Made by a program: the position numbers and the translations under genes | Assembly (NCBI RefSeq): GCF_026212465.1 | Contig: NC_080056.1 | Location: forward strand, 19,903,036-19,967,035 | DNA length: 64,000 nucleotides | Origin: Amaranthus tricolor | Taxonomy: Eukaryota; Streptophyta; Magnoliopsida; Caryophyllales; Amaranthaceae | Direction of reading: 5' to 3' | In this document: positions 1-11,621 of the stretch, piece after piece | Layout of the letters: the number at the start of each line of letters is the position of its first letter | How positions within the stretch are numbered: the stretch's first letter is position 1 | Notes under the pieces: generated by a model | The model's input: the letters and a program-made list of their open reading frames with translations, nothing else | The model's database searches: none | What the model was told of the DNA's origin: nothing

Positions 1-204
1 AATGATCCACTTGAAAATGGATTAGAGGTTGATCTTCAACCAATGTGTAATGAAGAAGCTAACAAAGATTTAGAAGATGAAGATGAAGATGAAGATGAAG
101 AAGATGAAGATGAAAAAGAAGATGAAGGCGAAGAAGAAAATCAAAATGAAGATGAAGTGTTGAACAATTTGCTATTTAACGTGTTCTTACTTTTATACTT
201 TTAA
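1..204 (+). pseudogene. C-terminal end of a hAT-like transposase (partial, acidic tail)
   Basis: A frame is open from the first base and stops with TAA at 202-204. It encodes 67 residues; about residues 23-55 are almost only Asp and Glu, followed by a short hydrophobic end. Nothing in this piece is diagnostic alone. About 150 bases downstream lies a cluster of CCGA repeats ending in a motif I recognise as a hAT-type terminus, so the acidic tail of a hAT transposase is the most economical reading. An acidic tail of an unrelated nuclear protein is the alternative. The start lies outside the window. Confidence 0.35.
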
Positions 205-487
205 ATTTTAATATTTAAATTGTTGTATGTTTGAGTTGATTCATTTGGATATTTTTTTTGTAGTATGATGCATTTTAGACATTTTAATGATTTTTTTTTA
301 TGTTGAATTATTCGATTGGATATTCTAATGTTTTATGGTAACCCGTTGGATCAATGCGAACCTGTCCGAAACCCTGAGTGATCCGACCTGAAACTGACCT
401 TATCCGAAACTGACCCGACCCGAAAATGACCCGACCGAAATTAATCCGACCCAAAACCCGACCAACCGACCGTTTTCCCAGGTCTAC
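1..487 (+). mobile_element. 3' end of a hAT-like DNA transposon
   Basis: From about 355 to 474 the sequence is a cluster of GACCCGACC/CCGAAA motifs. It ends with GTTTTCCCAGGTCTA at 473-487. On the minus strand this reads TAGACCTGGGAAAAC followed by CGGTCGG-type repeats, a terminal and subterminal layout known from plant hAT elements. The left end and any target duplication are outside the window. The open frame at 1-204 would be the end of its transposase, and 205-354 is AT-rich 3' untranslated sequence. Confidence 0.45.
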
Positions 488-1214
488 TCTTTAGTACCCA
501 CATAGTTAATTAAAAACGTTGAGTACCATGTTGATTATATTTTGGAAAATTTAGTACCCTTAAATTACTTTAAGTCCTCCTCTCCTTCTATATTTAGTTT
601 TCATTTACTCTTTAAACTATTAAATTCTATTTATCACTCTCATTAACTTTTCACTATTTATTTCCCATTTCATGCTTAATTTGCATCCATGTTTGATTCT
701 TTTTCAACCTAAATTGTAGGTAATGTTTATAGTGTTTGTTTTCAATGTTCTATTGTGAATTTTATTGTGGTTTTTTGGGATATGTCATTTAAGTTCAAGG
801 CTTATTTTTCATATATTTGTTGTTTGATTTTTTGTTTCTTATGTTAATGTGTCCATATATAAATTCATCTTATAATGCAGATAGGTCAGTGGAAAAGAAA
901 ATCTTTTTTGGCTATTTTAAAAACAAAAAGATATTTTTTAATGTAACAAGTATCTAATATTTATATAATCAAAGCAGTCAACCCTACGGCAAAGTGAAAA
1001 GGGGAAAAAACATGTTGTAAAGTTATCGAAGATATTTTTAGTATGTATAGTAAACATTTAATGTACATAAAGTAGGAGGTTGATTTATATAACAAATATA
1101 ATGCTTCGTGAGTTTCGAATCTTGGTCACTCATGTGGAAGACCACACATTAACCAAATCACTAAGGGTATATTTACATAATGTCTAATACAATAAACACT
1201 TAAAATAGTGGGGT
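488..1214. other. AT-rich stretch, probably decayed LTR of the adjacent gypsy relic
   Basis: No convincing ORF is visible. The right edge (about 1205-1216, GTGGGGTGTTACT) is the complement of AGTAACACCCCAC, the usual start of Tekay/Del-type LTRs, so part of this stretch is probably the decayed 3' LTR of the minus-strand gypsy element to its right. The left LTR border could not be placed. Confidence 0.35.
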
Positions 1215-1599
1215 GTTACTGACTTCACCCCTTAAAAAGGGTTTCGCCCATTAAACCATACACACATGCCAAGAATACGTGTTGAAACCAAAGCTAAGCA
1301 TAACATATGCGCAGCAACACACAACATGTAACGTAATGTGCACACACATAAACAATAAATGGATGAAATGCACAAAATTCCTATGAAAGGGTCTCATCAA
1401 GTTTTAGAGGCTCAGGGTCTAAGCATGAGAGTCCGCCTGAACATAGCACTTTTGTTTAGAGATTAGAAAGACATCATGAACCAACATAGTCCATCACATC
1501 ATAAGGGTCAATAAGCTAGAAAACCCACGAGCACCAAAACAAACAACCCCTTGCATTGGCAATACTCGTAAATGAACCTTATCACCCACTACAAACTCG

Positions 1600-2330
1600 T
1601 CCTGTCTACGCCTCATATCAATGTAAGATTTTTGTCAATTTAAGGTTGCCTTCGATTTCTCTCAAATGAGCTTAACTTTCTCAGACATTTGGAACAACAT
1701 TTTTGGACCAAAGTTAGCAACTTTTATAAAATCATCCCAAGATCAAAAATATGATGTTTACGCCTATAGAATGTTTCAAAAGGAGCCATTTGTATAGTTT
1801 CTTTGTAGCTGTTGTTGTACGAAAACTCGACTAAGTCCAAGTGTTCATCACAGAACCCGTGCCATTTTATAGCAATAACCATTACCTTTTAATCTAGAAT
1901 ATACTTTACTCGCTTAATCTGACCGTCAGCCGTTGGTGAAATGACGTAATATAAAGAAGATTAGTTCCCAAGGCTTGCTGAAGTAACATTCATAAGTATA
2001 ATAGATATCGAGTGTCTCTATCGAATACAATAGTACAAGACACTACATGAAAACAATCTACATCCTTTATGTACGCATGAGCTAACTGGTCCATATCCCA
2101 CTTCCAATTTATGGAATAAATCGAGCAAACTTAGTCAAATGATCCCCAATAACCCATAAGGTATCATTGTCTGCCTTAGTGTGAGGCATTCCTAGTACAA
2201 AGTCTATAGAGGTATCATCCCACTTCCGAACTGGAATTTCCAATGGTTGAAATAATCTTACTGGTCGCTTATGTTCACTCTTGACGTTTTGATATGTGAG
2301 ACATCTAGACACATACTTAATGAATCACAA
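1600..2330 (-). pseudogene. Gypsy integrase, degenerate
   Basis: The longest open piece (2312-2109) encodes a CLTYQNVKSEHKRP stretch, the region after the HHCC zinc finger, then WDDTSIDFVLGMPHT with the first catalytic Asp, and LTKFARFIP. Further along (about 1930-1700, minus) a broken frame gives TADGQIKRVKYIL, equivalent to the family's usual TDGQTERVNQ block with the catalytic Glu replaced by Lys, and a YNNSYKETIQMAPFE block. Near 1610-1585 a DEFVVGDKVHLRV motif marks the C-terminal domain. Several frameshifts separate these blocks, so no protein can be made. Confidence 0.75.
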
Positions 2331-2639
2331 CCATATGGCTACATAAATGAATATAGTATCTTAGGTTATGAGCCTCGTCTAGCAATGTCTCTTTCAATGA
2401 ATCACAACCATATGGCACACACGATCTTCATTTGAAAAGCATACTTCCATCCCCATGAATCACAAAACCTTTCATCATTCCTTGCTTTTCTTGTTTAATT
2501 TCATACAACTTAACAAATTTAGGATCATCAATTTGTTTATTGAGGATTTCTTTAAAGAATGTTCGTTGATTTGACAATGCACTCAACCTCGCCTCTAACT
2601 CGCCTTCTTGGATGATCTCTCTAGATTTATCTTTTCAAA

Positions 2640-3910
2640 ATTTTTACTTAAATCCTCAAAAACTATCACAAATGTTGAAGAATGGCTCAACTTCCTAATT
2701 AACGCATTTGCCACAATATTTGCTATGCCCTCATGATATGTTATCTCCAAATCATAATCACTAATTAACTCCAACCACCTTCTCTATCATAAATTAGAGT
2801 CTCTCTAAGTGAATAGAAAATTAGATATTTATTTTGGTCTATGAATATGTTACACTTAACTCAAAAAGATAATGACGTGAAATCTTTAAAGCAAACACAA
2901 CAATAGCTAATTCTAAATTATGTGTCGGGTAGTTCACTTCATGAGTCTTTTACCGCTAAGATGCATAAGTAATTACCTTTCTTTCCTGCCTTAAGACACA
3001 ACATAAGCCATGCTTGGACGCATTACAATACAATGAGTACTCCAAAGTAGGATAAGGCAAAGTCAACCGGAGTCGTAGTTATCTTTCTTTTCAACAATTG
3101 AAAGAGTTGCTCACAAAGTCACAATCGTTCATCCACTCAAATTTCTTCTCCTTCTTCATCAAAGAATTTTAGGATCGAGTGATGCGAGGAAAGTCCTTAT
3201 CAATCATCTATAATGCCTTTCTGTCCCAAGAAACTACGAATATTAGTAACGTTTTTCGTTATAGGCCAGTCTTACACAATTTCAACTGTAGCACGATCCA
3301 TTGATATTGCATACTTGGAAATAAAATATCCTAAGAACTTAACTTGTACAAACTAGATCATACACTTTGAAAGCTTTGCATAGAAACTGTAAGACTATCC
3401 TCAAGTTGTTCTTCACGACTTTTTTAAATACAACATAATATCATCTATGAATAGCACCACACAGTTATCCATATTTGATTCATCAATTACATGTATACGG
3501 TAGGTACATTCATTAAACCAAAAGGTATAACAATAAATTCAAAATGTCTATATAGAGTTCAGATTGTCATCTTGGGTATGCCTTTCTTACTAATTTGTAG
3601 TTGGTGATTACTCGATCTCACATCAATTTTAGAAAACACTCCTACTCACAAATTTGTGGCAACGAATATTTGTTCTTAAAAGTGACCTTATTAAGTTCTC
3701 TATAATTTATACAAGATGCATGGTCACATCCCTTTTTTTCATAAAAAGCACCAGAGCTTCCTAGAGTGAAATATGTGAAGGAATGTAACCCATTTCCAAC
3801 AACTGCTCTTGTTGACTTTTCAGTTTTTCCAATTCCTTAGGAGCCATTCTATAAGGAGCTTTAAAAGTTTCGCCGTTGTCCTTGGTACTAAATCTATAAC
3901 AAAATCAATC
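2640..3910 (-). pseudogene. Gypsy reverse transcriptase and RNase H, degenerate
   Basis: On the minus strand, CVVLFIDDIMLYLKK is visible around 3430-3475; FIDD is the RT catalytic motif. A block at about 3050-2990 resembles the start of RNase H (YCNASKHGLCCVLRQ). A WLELISDYDLEITYHEGIANIVANAL block at about 2785-2690 marks the RNase H end and connection to integrase. The order matches gypsy pol and continues into the integrase to the left. Multiple stops and frame changes are present. Confidence 0.75.
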
Positions 3911-4264
3911 TTACAACTAGATAGCGTCTCAGTATCTCTTTATAAAACACCTCTATAACTCCTTCACTAACAAGATATCCCCATGTCTCAACTCTTCTTC
4001 ATCTTCTAAACTTATATACCATGAAAGCTCCTTTTTAATCAACCTCCTAACTTTCAAGGTCGATACTGCATTGAACCTTAGTTTGTTCGGTAATCTCTTA
4101 TGTTATGCCTTACTTCTTCTCTATAAGAGCCTCTCGAGCACCACTTTATTTTCGATACTCTAAGGTTGCCTTATACTTTCTCATTCCATACATATCTAAA
4201 ATAACGTCCTATCCTTCAATTTCTAAGATATATAAATCACTAAAAATAACCTCCTAACACCTCA

Positions 4265-6198
4265 TGTTAGCTACATTTTATCTTTATTTTTACCCCTATA
4301 AGTGGCTTGTTTAGTGTGAGGAAACTACATGTTATCGCATTAGTTTATTGGATTTTACGCTTGTTTTATTGCTTTCGTATTTTATTTCATTTCAGGATCT
4401 AATCATCTACACCGAGAAAAACTAGCCCTTTCGTTGCATACATTGCTCACCTAAACACCGAGGGCTCAAAGAAGTGAAACATCATGAGCCAAGCCACAAG
4501 AACAAGCCAAAAAAGATCCACTCGACCAAAATAGGCTCGAGCCAAGGTGGCTCGAGCAACATTGCTCGAGTCAGAAGCTGAGATTTACACATTTGACGCT
4601 CGCTCGACCAGTCGAGCAAGTTGGCTCGGGTCGAGCAAAATGCATTCACATTTCCAATAACTTCTGATCAATAGCAAGATTTAATTCAGGAACACAGTAC
4701 ATCCGCTCGAATGGTCGAGCACAATGGCCCGAGTCGAGTGGAGCTGAATTTTACATTTTGTCCAATTTTTGAAGTTTCTGATGTTAAACCTGAAAGTGGC
4801 TCGACTGGTCGAGCGGGATTCGCTCGCGTCGAGCAAAATGGGTGGCAGTAACATGTGCGATCTTTTTAAAAGCATTATTCGAGGTCCAATTATATTTATT
4901 GCTTCTAATTGTTGCTACCAAGACTGCAAGCCACCCTATCCTATCCACTAGGGGTGGCACCCCCCCGCTCCTACAACCTAGGGGTGAAGGAGTAATCATG
5001 AAACCACCATCCCCCACTTGTTTTTAAAGCCTATAAATAGAGAAGAGGAAGAAGGAGCTTTAATCTCAGTTTTCACCTTTGTTCTTGAGTAATTTATGAA
5101 TTCTTCATAGCTTTCATTTCAATTAAGAATTAGTGTTAGCATAATTTCTCTTTCAATTAAATATAGTATTTTCACTTTCCAAATACAATCTTTACTTCAT
5201 CGTTTATTGTAATGTTTTGCAACTTGGGATTCTTCAACCATTGATGTACTATTAGTGAAGCTTTTGGAAGGTTTTACTTTGAATCATCAATTCATCTTGT
5301 TCATCCTTAGATTGAGCTCAAAAGAGTAACTTCTATCCTTGCTTATATTGTTTTCAATTCATGTCACTTAGTTCCTTTGATTGTTTGCTTTAGTTTCATA
5401 TATTCATGCTTGTAGTTCTTCAACTTATATTGCTTTCATCTCTTTAAGATACTCTAGCTTAATTTATTCATCTATGATTCATGACTTGTTGCATTCTACA
5501 GTTTCAATATGAGTATGAGTGAGTAGTTTGTTTTGGCTTAGGCTAGGCATTAGCACCATGAATGTAGTTTGAAATACTTTCTTTACCTTTGGGTTGTTGT
5601 GTTTTTTATGGTTTAAGATGGATTTTGCTATCATGTTGTAGTGTCGTTGAATTGAAGGTGAGAGTCGATTTTTAACGATAATCTATGCTTAAAAGTTAAG
5701 ACATCTCCATGAGAATAGGTAGATGCTTTGATTGGAAATGTTGAATGTGTGCTTCATGTCTTAAATTGTGCTGAGCTCCATGAGAATAGCTAGTTGAGTA
5801 TGGTTAGGAAGCTTTTGTTGCTCGAGAGAGAACATTAGTACTTATGATATGTTCTTCCCCATAACAAAATATCCATGACCTTAGGTTAATGTTTAGTAAA
5901 CACTACTTTGGTGAGAAAGCCTAGCCTATGCCTCTTAGTTTATTAATCATTTTATCCTTGCTTTTAGTTCATTGTATCCTTATTTACTTTTATCATTTTT
6001 TTTCATTATGTATTTTTAATTGCTTGTTTTAATTATTTCTATCTCTAAACATCATATTATACGTTTTTGAAAACACTAATCGATTGAGAAACTATTAACT
6101 TGCCCCCACTCCTTGTGGATTCGACCCGTACTTGCCGACTTACTACGCTACGCCGTGCACTTGCAGTATTACTATTGAAGGACATAAAGTCCCGATCA
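4265..6198 (+). repeat. 5' LTR of the Athila-type element
   Basis: 1934 bp, TG...CA ends. The U3 part (about 4515-4840) carries a run of GCTCGA/TCGAGC palindromes. A TATAAATA box at 5032-5039 sits in ...AGCCTATAAATAGAG. The rest is T-rich U5. It matches the LTR at 15782-17680 along its whole length with scattered substitutions and small indels, so the insertion is not recent. Confidence 0.92.
5032..5039 (+). promoter_or_regulatory. TATA box of the Athila 5' LTR
   Basis: TATAAATA, conserved at 16507-16514 in the other LTR. Transcription would start roughly 30 bases downstream and read into gag-pol. Confidence 0.6.
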
Positions 6199-6204
6199 AG
6201 TTTT

Positions 6205-6222
6205 TGGCGCCGTTGTCGGGGA
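6205..6222 (+). other. Primer binding site (tRNA-Asp type)
   Basis: TGGCGCCGTTGTCGGGGA starts six bases after the LTR end. Apart from one substitution (T at the 12th position) it is complementary to the 3' end of plant tRNA-Asp, the primer described for Athila and related elements. Confidence 0.85.
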
Positions 6223-6337
6223 GTGGCGACATTGTTAATTGTTTTTCTTGACTAGTTAGTTCATTTTTCTTTATCATTGTGAGTTGTTTTTTTTTTCTCT
6301 TCACTTTGCACTTGACCCCAATTTTTGAGTGTAGTGT

Positions 6338-7660
6338 ATGCAAACTAGGTATCAAGGACAAGACAATCTTGTACCTATAAATCCTGAAATTGGGAGAAGA
6401 AGAAGGAGAAAGAAACAACGAAAAATGGCGATAGAACACCTAAAATCCCTTCGGGAATATGCCATGCGTGATGGGAGTCTAGGGTCGAGTATTGTTCAGC
6501 CAACCATCACAGCTGCAAATTATGAGATCAAACCAGCTTTCTTTCAATTCATTACTTAGAATGCATTCACTGAGATGGAGAATCCAAACGACCACCTAGA
6601 TGAGTTCGTGAATAAGTGTGGCACTGGGAAATATCAGGGGATTTCTGATGAACAAATGAACCTGATTTGTTTCCCCTACTCACTTCGTGGGGAGGCAAGA
6701 GATTGGTTAAGATCTGAAGGTCCAAACAAGTAACGCACTTGGGAGGCATTATCTAAGGCTTTCCTTGCTCGATTCTTTTCACCAGCCAAAACTGCTAAAC
6801 TATGTAATGATATCACTTCATTCCGTCAAGATGATGGTGAATCATTATACGATGCTTGAGAAAGATATAAAGGGTTACAAAGGAAGTGTTCGCACCGTGG
6901 AATCCCAAATTGGCTCTTAATTTAGAATTTTTACAATGGTCTTAGGGACGAGATACAAATTTCAGTAGATGCTGCAGCTGGAGGAACATTGATGGCCAAA
7001 ACCTCCGAGGTACCCATGCAAATAATCAAGGAAATGTCCTCGAACTTCCATTAGAGAGATAAAAGGAATACCAAGAAAGGTGGAAAATATGAAGTGGATG
7101 CATTACTTGCTATTCAAAACTCTGTCCATGCATTGTCAAGGAGGATGGACCAGTTGAGTGTAGGAACACACTAAAGGCTTGTGAAGTGTGTGGAATCCAA
7201 GGTCATTCCCCATCAGAGTATGCAGCAGCAGAATCATCATCAAGTCAACAAGTTAATGCAGTGTACAACCAAGGGAAGCCACCGTTCAATCCATACTCCA
7301 ACACTTATAATGAAGGTTGGAGGCATCATCCCAACTTTTCATATAAAAATCCCAATGCATCATTGAACCACCATCATATCACGAACCTCCACCAACATAT
7401 AACCAACAACCCCTAGGGTTGCAAAAACCTCCACCACAAAACTCACCGCAAAAATCAAATTTGGAGTCCATGATGGAGAACTTCATTGCCACTCAGTCCA
7501 AGATTAATGCTGATACTTCTAGTGCCATCCAGTAGATTCAAGCACACAACAAAATCATTGATAATTAGATGGCACAAATGGCGCAGCAATTGAGCAACCT
7601 CTCCAAATCCAGTGGACAGCCACCAAGCAGCACCGAGAAAAACCCCTTTGGCATGTAAAT
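6338..7660 (+). pseudogene. Athila-type gag, broken by stops
   Basis: One main reading frame can be followed from an ATG at 6338 but is interrupted by several stops, the first at 6557-6559. Visible parts are a basic N-terminus, then the capsid-like retrotransposon gag domain (WLRSEG, ALSKAFLARFFSPAKT, YKGLQRKC) at about 6580-6950. A CCHC-like zinc knuckle follows at 7180-7221, whose last Cys is replaced by Tyr (CEVCGIQGHSPSEY). Then comes a Gln/Asn/Pro-rich region. Several stops fall where Gln or Trp is expected (for example TGA near 6857, TAG near 6925, 7533 and 7567). Confidence 0.8.
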
Positions 7661-7702
7661 TCAGTTACACTAAGAAGCGAAATAACCTATAATCCTCCAC
7701 CC

Positions 7703-8707
7703 ATGGTTGTTGTTGAGAATGAAGAAGAAGAGGTAGTAATAGAGGAAGAAGGACCTGATGAAGGGGAAAAGGAGGAACAAACAGCACCTGCCCCAGAGAA
7801 GAGAAAGAAGCCCACCACTGATGTATATGTACCTCCTGTTCCTTTCCCACAAAGATTAGCGCGTTGCAAGCTTAAAGAAAAATATGGGAAGTTTTTAGAA
7901 GTTCTGAGTAAGCTTGAAATAAACATTCCCTTCATAGATTCTATCAAGGAGATGCCTTCTTATGCAAAGTTTCTGAAGGAGGTATTATCTAACAAAAGGA
8001 AGCTGCCGGAAACAGGCGTAGAAACACTGAGAGGAGAATGCTGCGCTATCTTAGAGTGCAAGGTGCCGAAAAAAGAAGCTGATCCCAGAAGTTTCACCAT
8101 TCCAGTCAAATTTGGTGAAATCTTGGTTAATAAAGCACTTGCTGATTTGGGAGCTAATGTGAGTATCATGCCGCTGTCTTTATGCAAGAGGATCAATGCG
8201 CAGATCAAGCGAATAAGGATGTCTTTGCAGCTAGCTTATAGATTAGTAAGATTTCCAGTTGGAGTTGTTTAAAATTTGCCAGTTCAAATAGGGAAGTTCT
8301 ATGTCCCTTGTGATTTTGTGATTATGGATATTGTTGAAGATCATGTCATACCTATCATTCTTGGGAGAGACTTTTTGATGATCGCATGGGCTATTTTTGA
8401 TGTATTCAATGGCAAGCTTACATTGAACATCTTGGGGGAGGACGTTGAGTTTCGTCATCCATCAATAATGAAAGGACCCGCTGATGAATCACTGTGTAGA
8501 GCAGAAGTAGTAAGGGTTGAGATTATGCATCCACAGTATGTTGACCCTTTGAGATCAATCTTAGAAGGAGTTGAGGATGGAAGCTGCTCAGAAGCCGCAA
8601 GTTTGAAGAAGTTGTTAGATGAATCAGATTTCTATATGGAACCAATGATGGTGACCGTTTTGGAGGCTTCTGTGACGGTTAAACAGGAGAGATCCACGCC
8701 TCCTTAG
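7703..8707 (+). pseudogene. Athila-type gag C-terminus and aspartic protease
   Basis: Two successive in-phase pieces (7703-8272 and 8276-8707) are separated by a single TAA at 8273-8275. The first starts with an acidic linker, then VPFPQRLARCKLKEKYGKFLEV and MPSYAKFLKEVLS, blocks typical of Athila/Calypso gag-pol. The protease centre ALADLGANVSIMPLSL follows, with the catalytic Asp codon at 8144-8146. The second piece holds the protease flap/C-terminal part (IPIILGRDFL). Further stops after 8707 separate it from reverse transcriptase. Confidence 0.85.
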
Positions 8708-8769
8708 GTAGATCTTAAACCCCTTCCCTCTTCATTAAATATACTTATTTAGGAGAAAATGAAACTTAT

Positions 8770-10760
8770 CCAGTAATTGTTAATGCTAAATCAACTAATA
8801 CCCAACTTGACCAATTGATTGCATTGATTAAAAATTTCAAGAATGTCATAGGGTCTTCAATAGATGATATCACTGGTATAAGTCCCATCTTTTTGCATGC
8901 ATAAAATATTTCTTGATGATGATCATGCCACATCTATAGAAACTCAAAGGAGACTGAATCCTAATATGAAAGATGTTGTAAGAAAAGAGGTTCAGAAATT
9001 ACTTGACGCAGGCATAATATCTACCTTATATTTGATAGTAAGTAGGTTAGCCCCATACAGGTAGTGCCCAAAAAGGGTGGCATGACTGTTATAAAAAATG
9101 ATAAAGGTCAGTCAGTATCCACTAGAACAATTACGGGTTGGAGAATGTGCATAGATTACAGAAAATTAAATAAAGCAACCCGTAAAGATCATTTCCCTTT
9201 GCCTTTTATAGATCAGATGTTGGAACGTTTGGCAAACCATTCAAATTTTTGCTATTTAGATGGATACTCTGGATTTTTCCAGATCCCTATCCATTCAGAT
9301 GATCTAGAAAAGACTACTTTTACTTGTCCCTATGGCACCTTTGCTTATCGAAGGATGCCCTTCGGTCTCTGCAATGCCCCCGCCACATTCCAACGATGCA
9401 TGATGGCTATTTTCTCTGATTTTATTGAGGATTTTATGGAAGTATTTATGGATGATTTTTCTGTGTACGGAACATCTTTCGAAGCATGCTTAAGCAACCT
9501 CGAAAAGGTGCTTTGTAGGTGTAAGGAGACCAACCTCACCCTAAACTGGGAAAAATGCCATTTTATGATACAACAAGGGGTAGTGCTAGGTCATGTTATC
9601 TCCAACAGGGGCATTGAGGTAGATAAAGCAAAAGTAGAGGTCATAGAGCGTTTACCTCCTCCCTCTGATGTTAAGGGAATAAGAAGCTTCCTTGGTCACG
9701 CTGGTTTTTACCCGAGGTTTATCAAGGATTTCTCTAAGATTGCTAGGCCTCTAACTAAGCTCCTCGCCAAAGATGCCCCATTTTTGTTTACTAATGATTT
9801 CCTTGAAGCTTTTAACAGATTGAAACAGGCTCTTATCTCTGCTCCTATTATCCAAGCGCCGGATTGGAACATCTCCTTTGAAATCATGTGTGATGCAAGT
9901 AACTATGCTGTAGGGGTTGTCTTAGGTCAAAGGAAGGATAGCAAGTAGCATGCCATCTATTATGCGAGTAAGACGTTGGATCCAACTCAGATGAATTATG
10001 CCACAACAAAGAAAGAGCTTTTGGCAGTTGTATTTGCCATAGAGAAATTTAGGCCTTACCTGTTAGGATCAAAGGTGATCGTTCACACCGATCATGCAGC
10101 TTTGAGGTACTTGATCGCAAAGAAAGATGCTAAGCCTCGCATAATTCGGTGGATTCTCCTACTGCAAGAGTTTGATTTAGAAGTGAAGGACAAGAAGGGT
10201 GCGGAGAATGTTGTTGCCGACCACTTATCTCGGCTGATTCATGATGGTGGAGCAAGTTTGGAAGCTACAATTGATGATTCATTTCCAGATGAGTGTCTCT
10301 TAGCTGTAAGCATGACAAATGTTCCATGGTATGCCGATCTGGCTAATTATCTAGCAAGTGGAATCATTCCTGATGGATACTCATCTCAGCAAAAAAAGAA
10401 GTTTTTCTATAATGTCAAGAGACATTTTTGGGAGGACCCGTTCCTGTATAGGCTGTGTGTTGATGGTGTAATTAGAAGGTGTGTTCCACAAGATGAAGTA
10501 CCTTCTATTATCTCGCATTGCCACGATCTGCCCTGCGGAGGACATGCAAGTAGCTCCAAGACTGCTAAAAAAATTCTTCATTGTAGTTTTTATTGGCCTT
10601 CTCTGTTCAAGGATACACATGCCTATGTCAAATCCTGCGATAGATGTCAAAGAACAGGGAATATTTCAAGAAGAAATGAAATGCCACTCAACAACATCCT
10701 AGAAGTCGAAGTTTTTGATGTATGGGGGTGGATTTCATGGGATCATTCCTATTCTCATAT
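8770..10760 (+). pseudogene. Athila-type reverse transcriptase, RNase H and integrase zinc finger
   Basis: The first 300 bases (8770-9063) are frame-broken but contain RRLNPNMKDVVRKEVQKLLDAGII. From 9064 the RT runs open to 9945: GWRMCIDYRKLNKATRKDHFPLPF, YRRMPFGLCNAPATFQRCM, and the catalytic FMDD at 9445-9456. RNase H begins (FEIMCDASNYAVG), is cut by TAG at 9946-9948, and goes on in the same frame from 9976 with KKELLAVV and [10 protein letters not shown]. The integrase HHCC finger ([12 protein letters not shown]...CDRCQR) is near 10510-10650. A one-base frameshift near 10722-10760 separates it from the integrase core. Confidence 0.92.
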
Positions 10761-11621
10761 GGGAATAAGTATATCTTACTAGCAATTGATTATGTGTCAA
10801 AATGGATAGAGGCTATTGCATCTCCTCCCAATGATGCGTGCGTGGTTACCAAGTTCTTCAAGAAACACATTTTTCCGCGTTTCGGCACACCGAGGGTATT
10901 GATTAGTGATGGAGGGCAACATTTTTTGGAAAAGAGATTTGAAGGTGTATTAAAGAAATATGGGGTCTATCATAAGATTGGTTTAGGCTATCATCCGCAA
11001 ACTAGTGGTCAAGCTGAAATCAGCAACCGAGAGATCAAGAGTATTTTGGATAAGACGGTTACAAGGTCAAGAAAAGAATGGGCAAATAAGTTGGATGACT
11101 CTCTTTGGGCCTATAGAACAGCATTCAAAACCCCTATTAGAACCACACCATACAAGTTAGTCTATGGGAAGTCGTGCCATTTACCAGTAGAGCTTGAACA
11201 TAGAGCATTCTGGACAATCAAAGCCCTTAATTATGATCTAATGCATGCTAGTGAGAAGAGGTTGTTAGATATCAACGAACTTGATGAGATACGCTTGGAT
11301 GCGTTTGAGAGTTCGAGGCTATATAAGGAAAAGACCAAGCGATGGCATGACAAGGGTCTTATCAGAAAGAGCTTTGAATTTGGACAATTGGTGTTACTAT
11401 TCAACTCCTGTTTGAGGTTATTTCCACGGAAACTGAAGTCACGTTGGACGGGTCCATCCAAGATCACAAAGGTATTCCCCTATGGTTCCATCGAGTTATC
11501 AAATGCGAAAGGGGAAACATTCAAGGTTAATGGTCAACATGTCAAACACTATCGCGCAGGTGAGCCTTTAACGGGGCTAGTGCTAATGCTGCTTGAGCCC
11601 CCACGTGTTCTCAATGAATAA
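10722..11621 (+). pseudogene. Athila-type integrase core and C-terminus
   Basis: The frame is open for 299 residues. The DDE catalytic residues are present: Asp in [14 protein letters not shown], Asp in [11 protein letters not shown] and Glu in [11 protein letters not shown], spaced as in gypsy integrases. A C-terminal domain ([21 protein letters not shown]) follows, then the stop. It is the undamaged second half of a polyprotein; the zinc finger lies in the other frame upstream, so the frameshift is what breaks it. The first Met is only the first in frame after the shift, not a true start. Confidence 0.9.

Larger units (their letters stand above)
1215..4264 (-). mobile_element. Decayed Ty3/gypsy (Tekay/Del-like) element, 3' two-thirds of pol
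   Basis: Read on the minus strand, this holds in order reverse transcriptase, RNase H and integrase, all full of stops and frameshifts. It ends in a purine-rich tract (about 1219-1240) next to an LTR-like AGTAACACCCC start. The right side is cut at 4264 by the Athila-type insertion; matching gypsy-like sequence resumes at 17686. The pol order RT-RH-INT places it in Ty3/gypsy. The RNase H and integrase wording resembles the Tekay/Del chromovirus group. Confidence 0.75.

Noticed and set aside
1080..1170. tRNA-like B-box wording (GAGTTTCGAATCTTGG) suggesting a SINE
   Set aside because: No A-box at the right distance, no tail and no target duplication were found.
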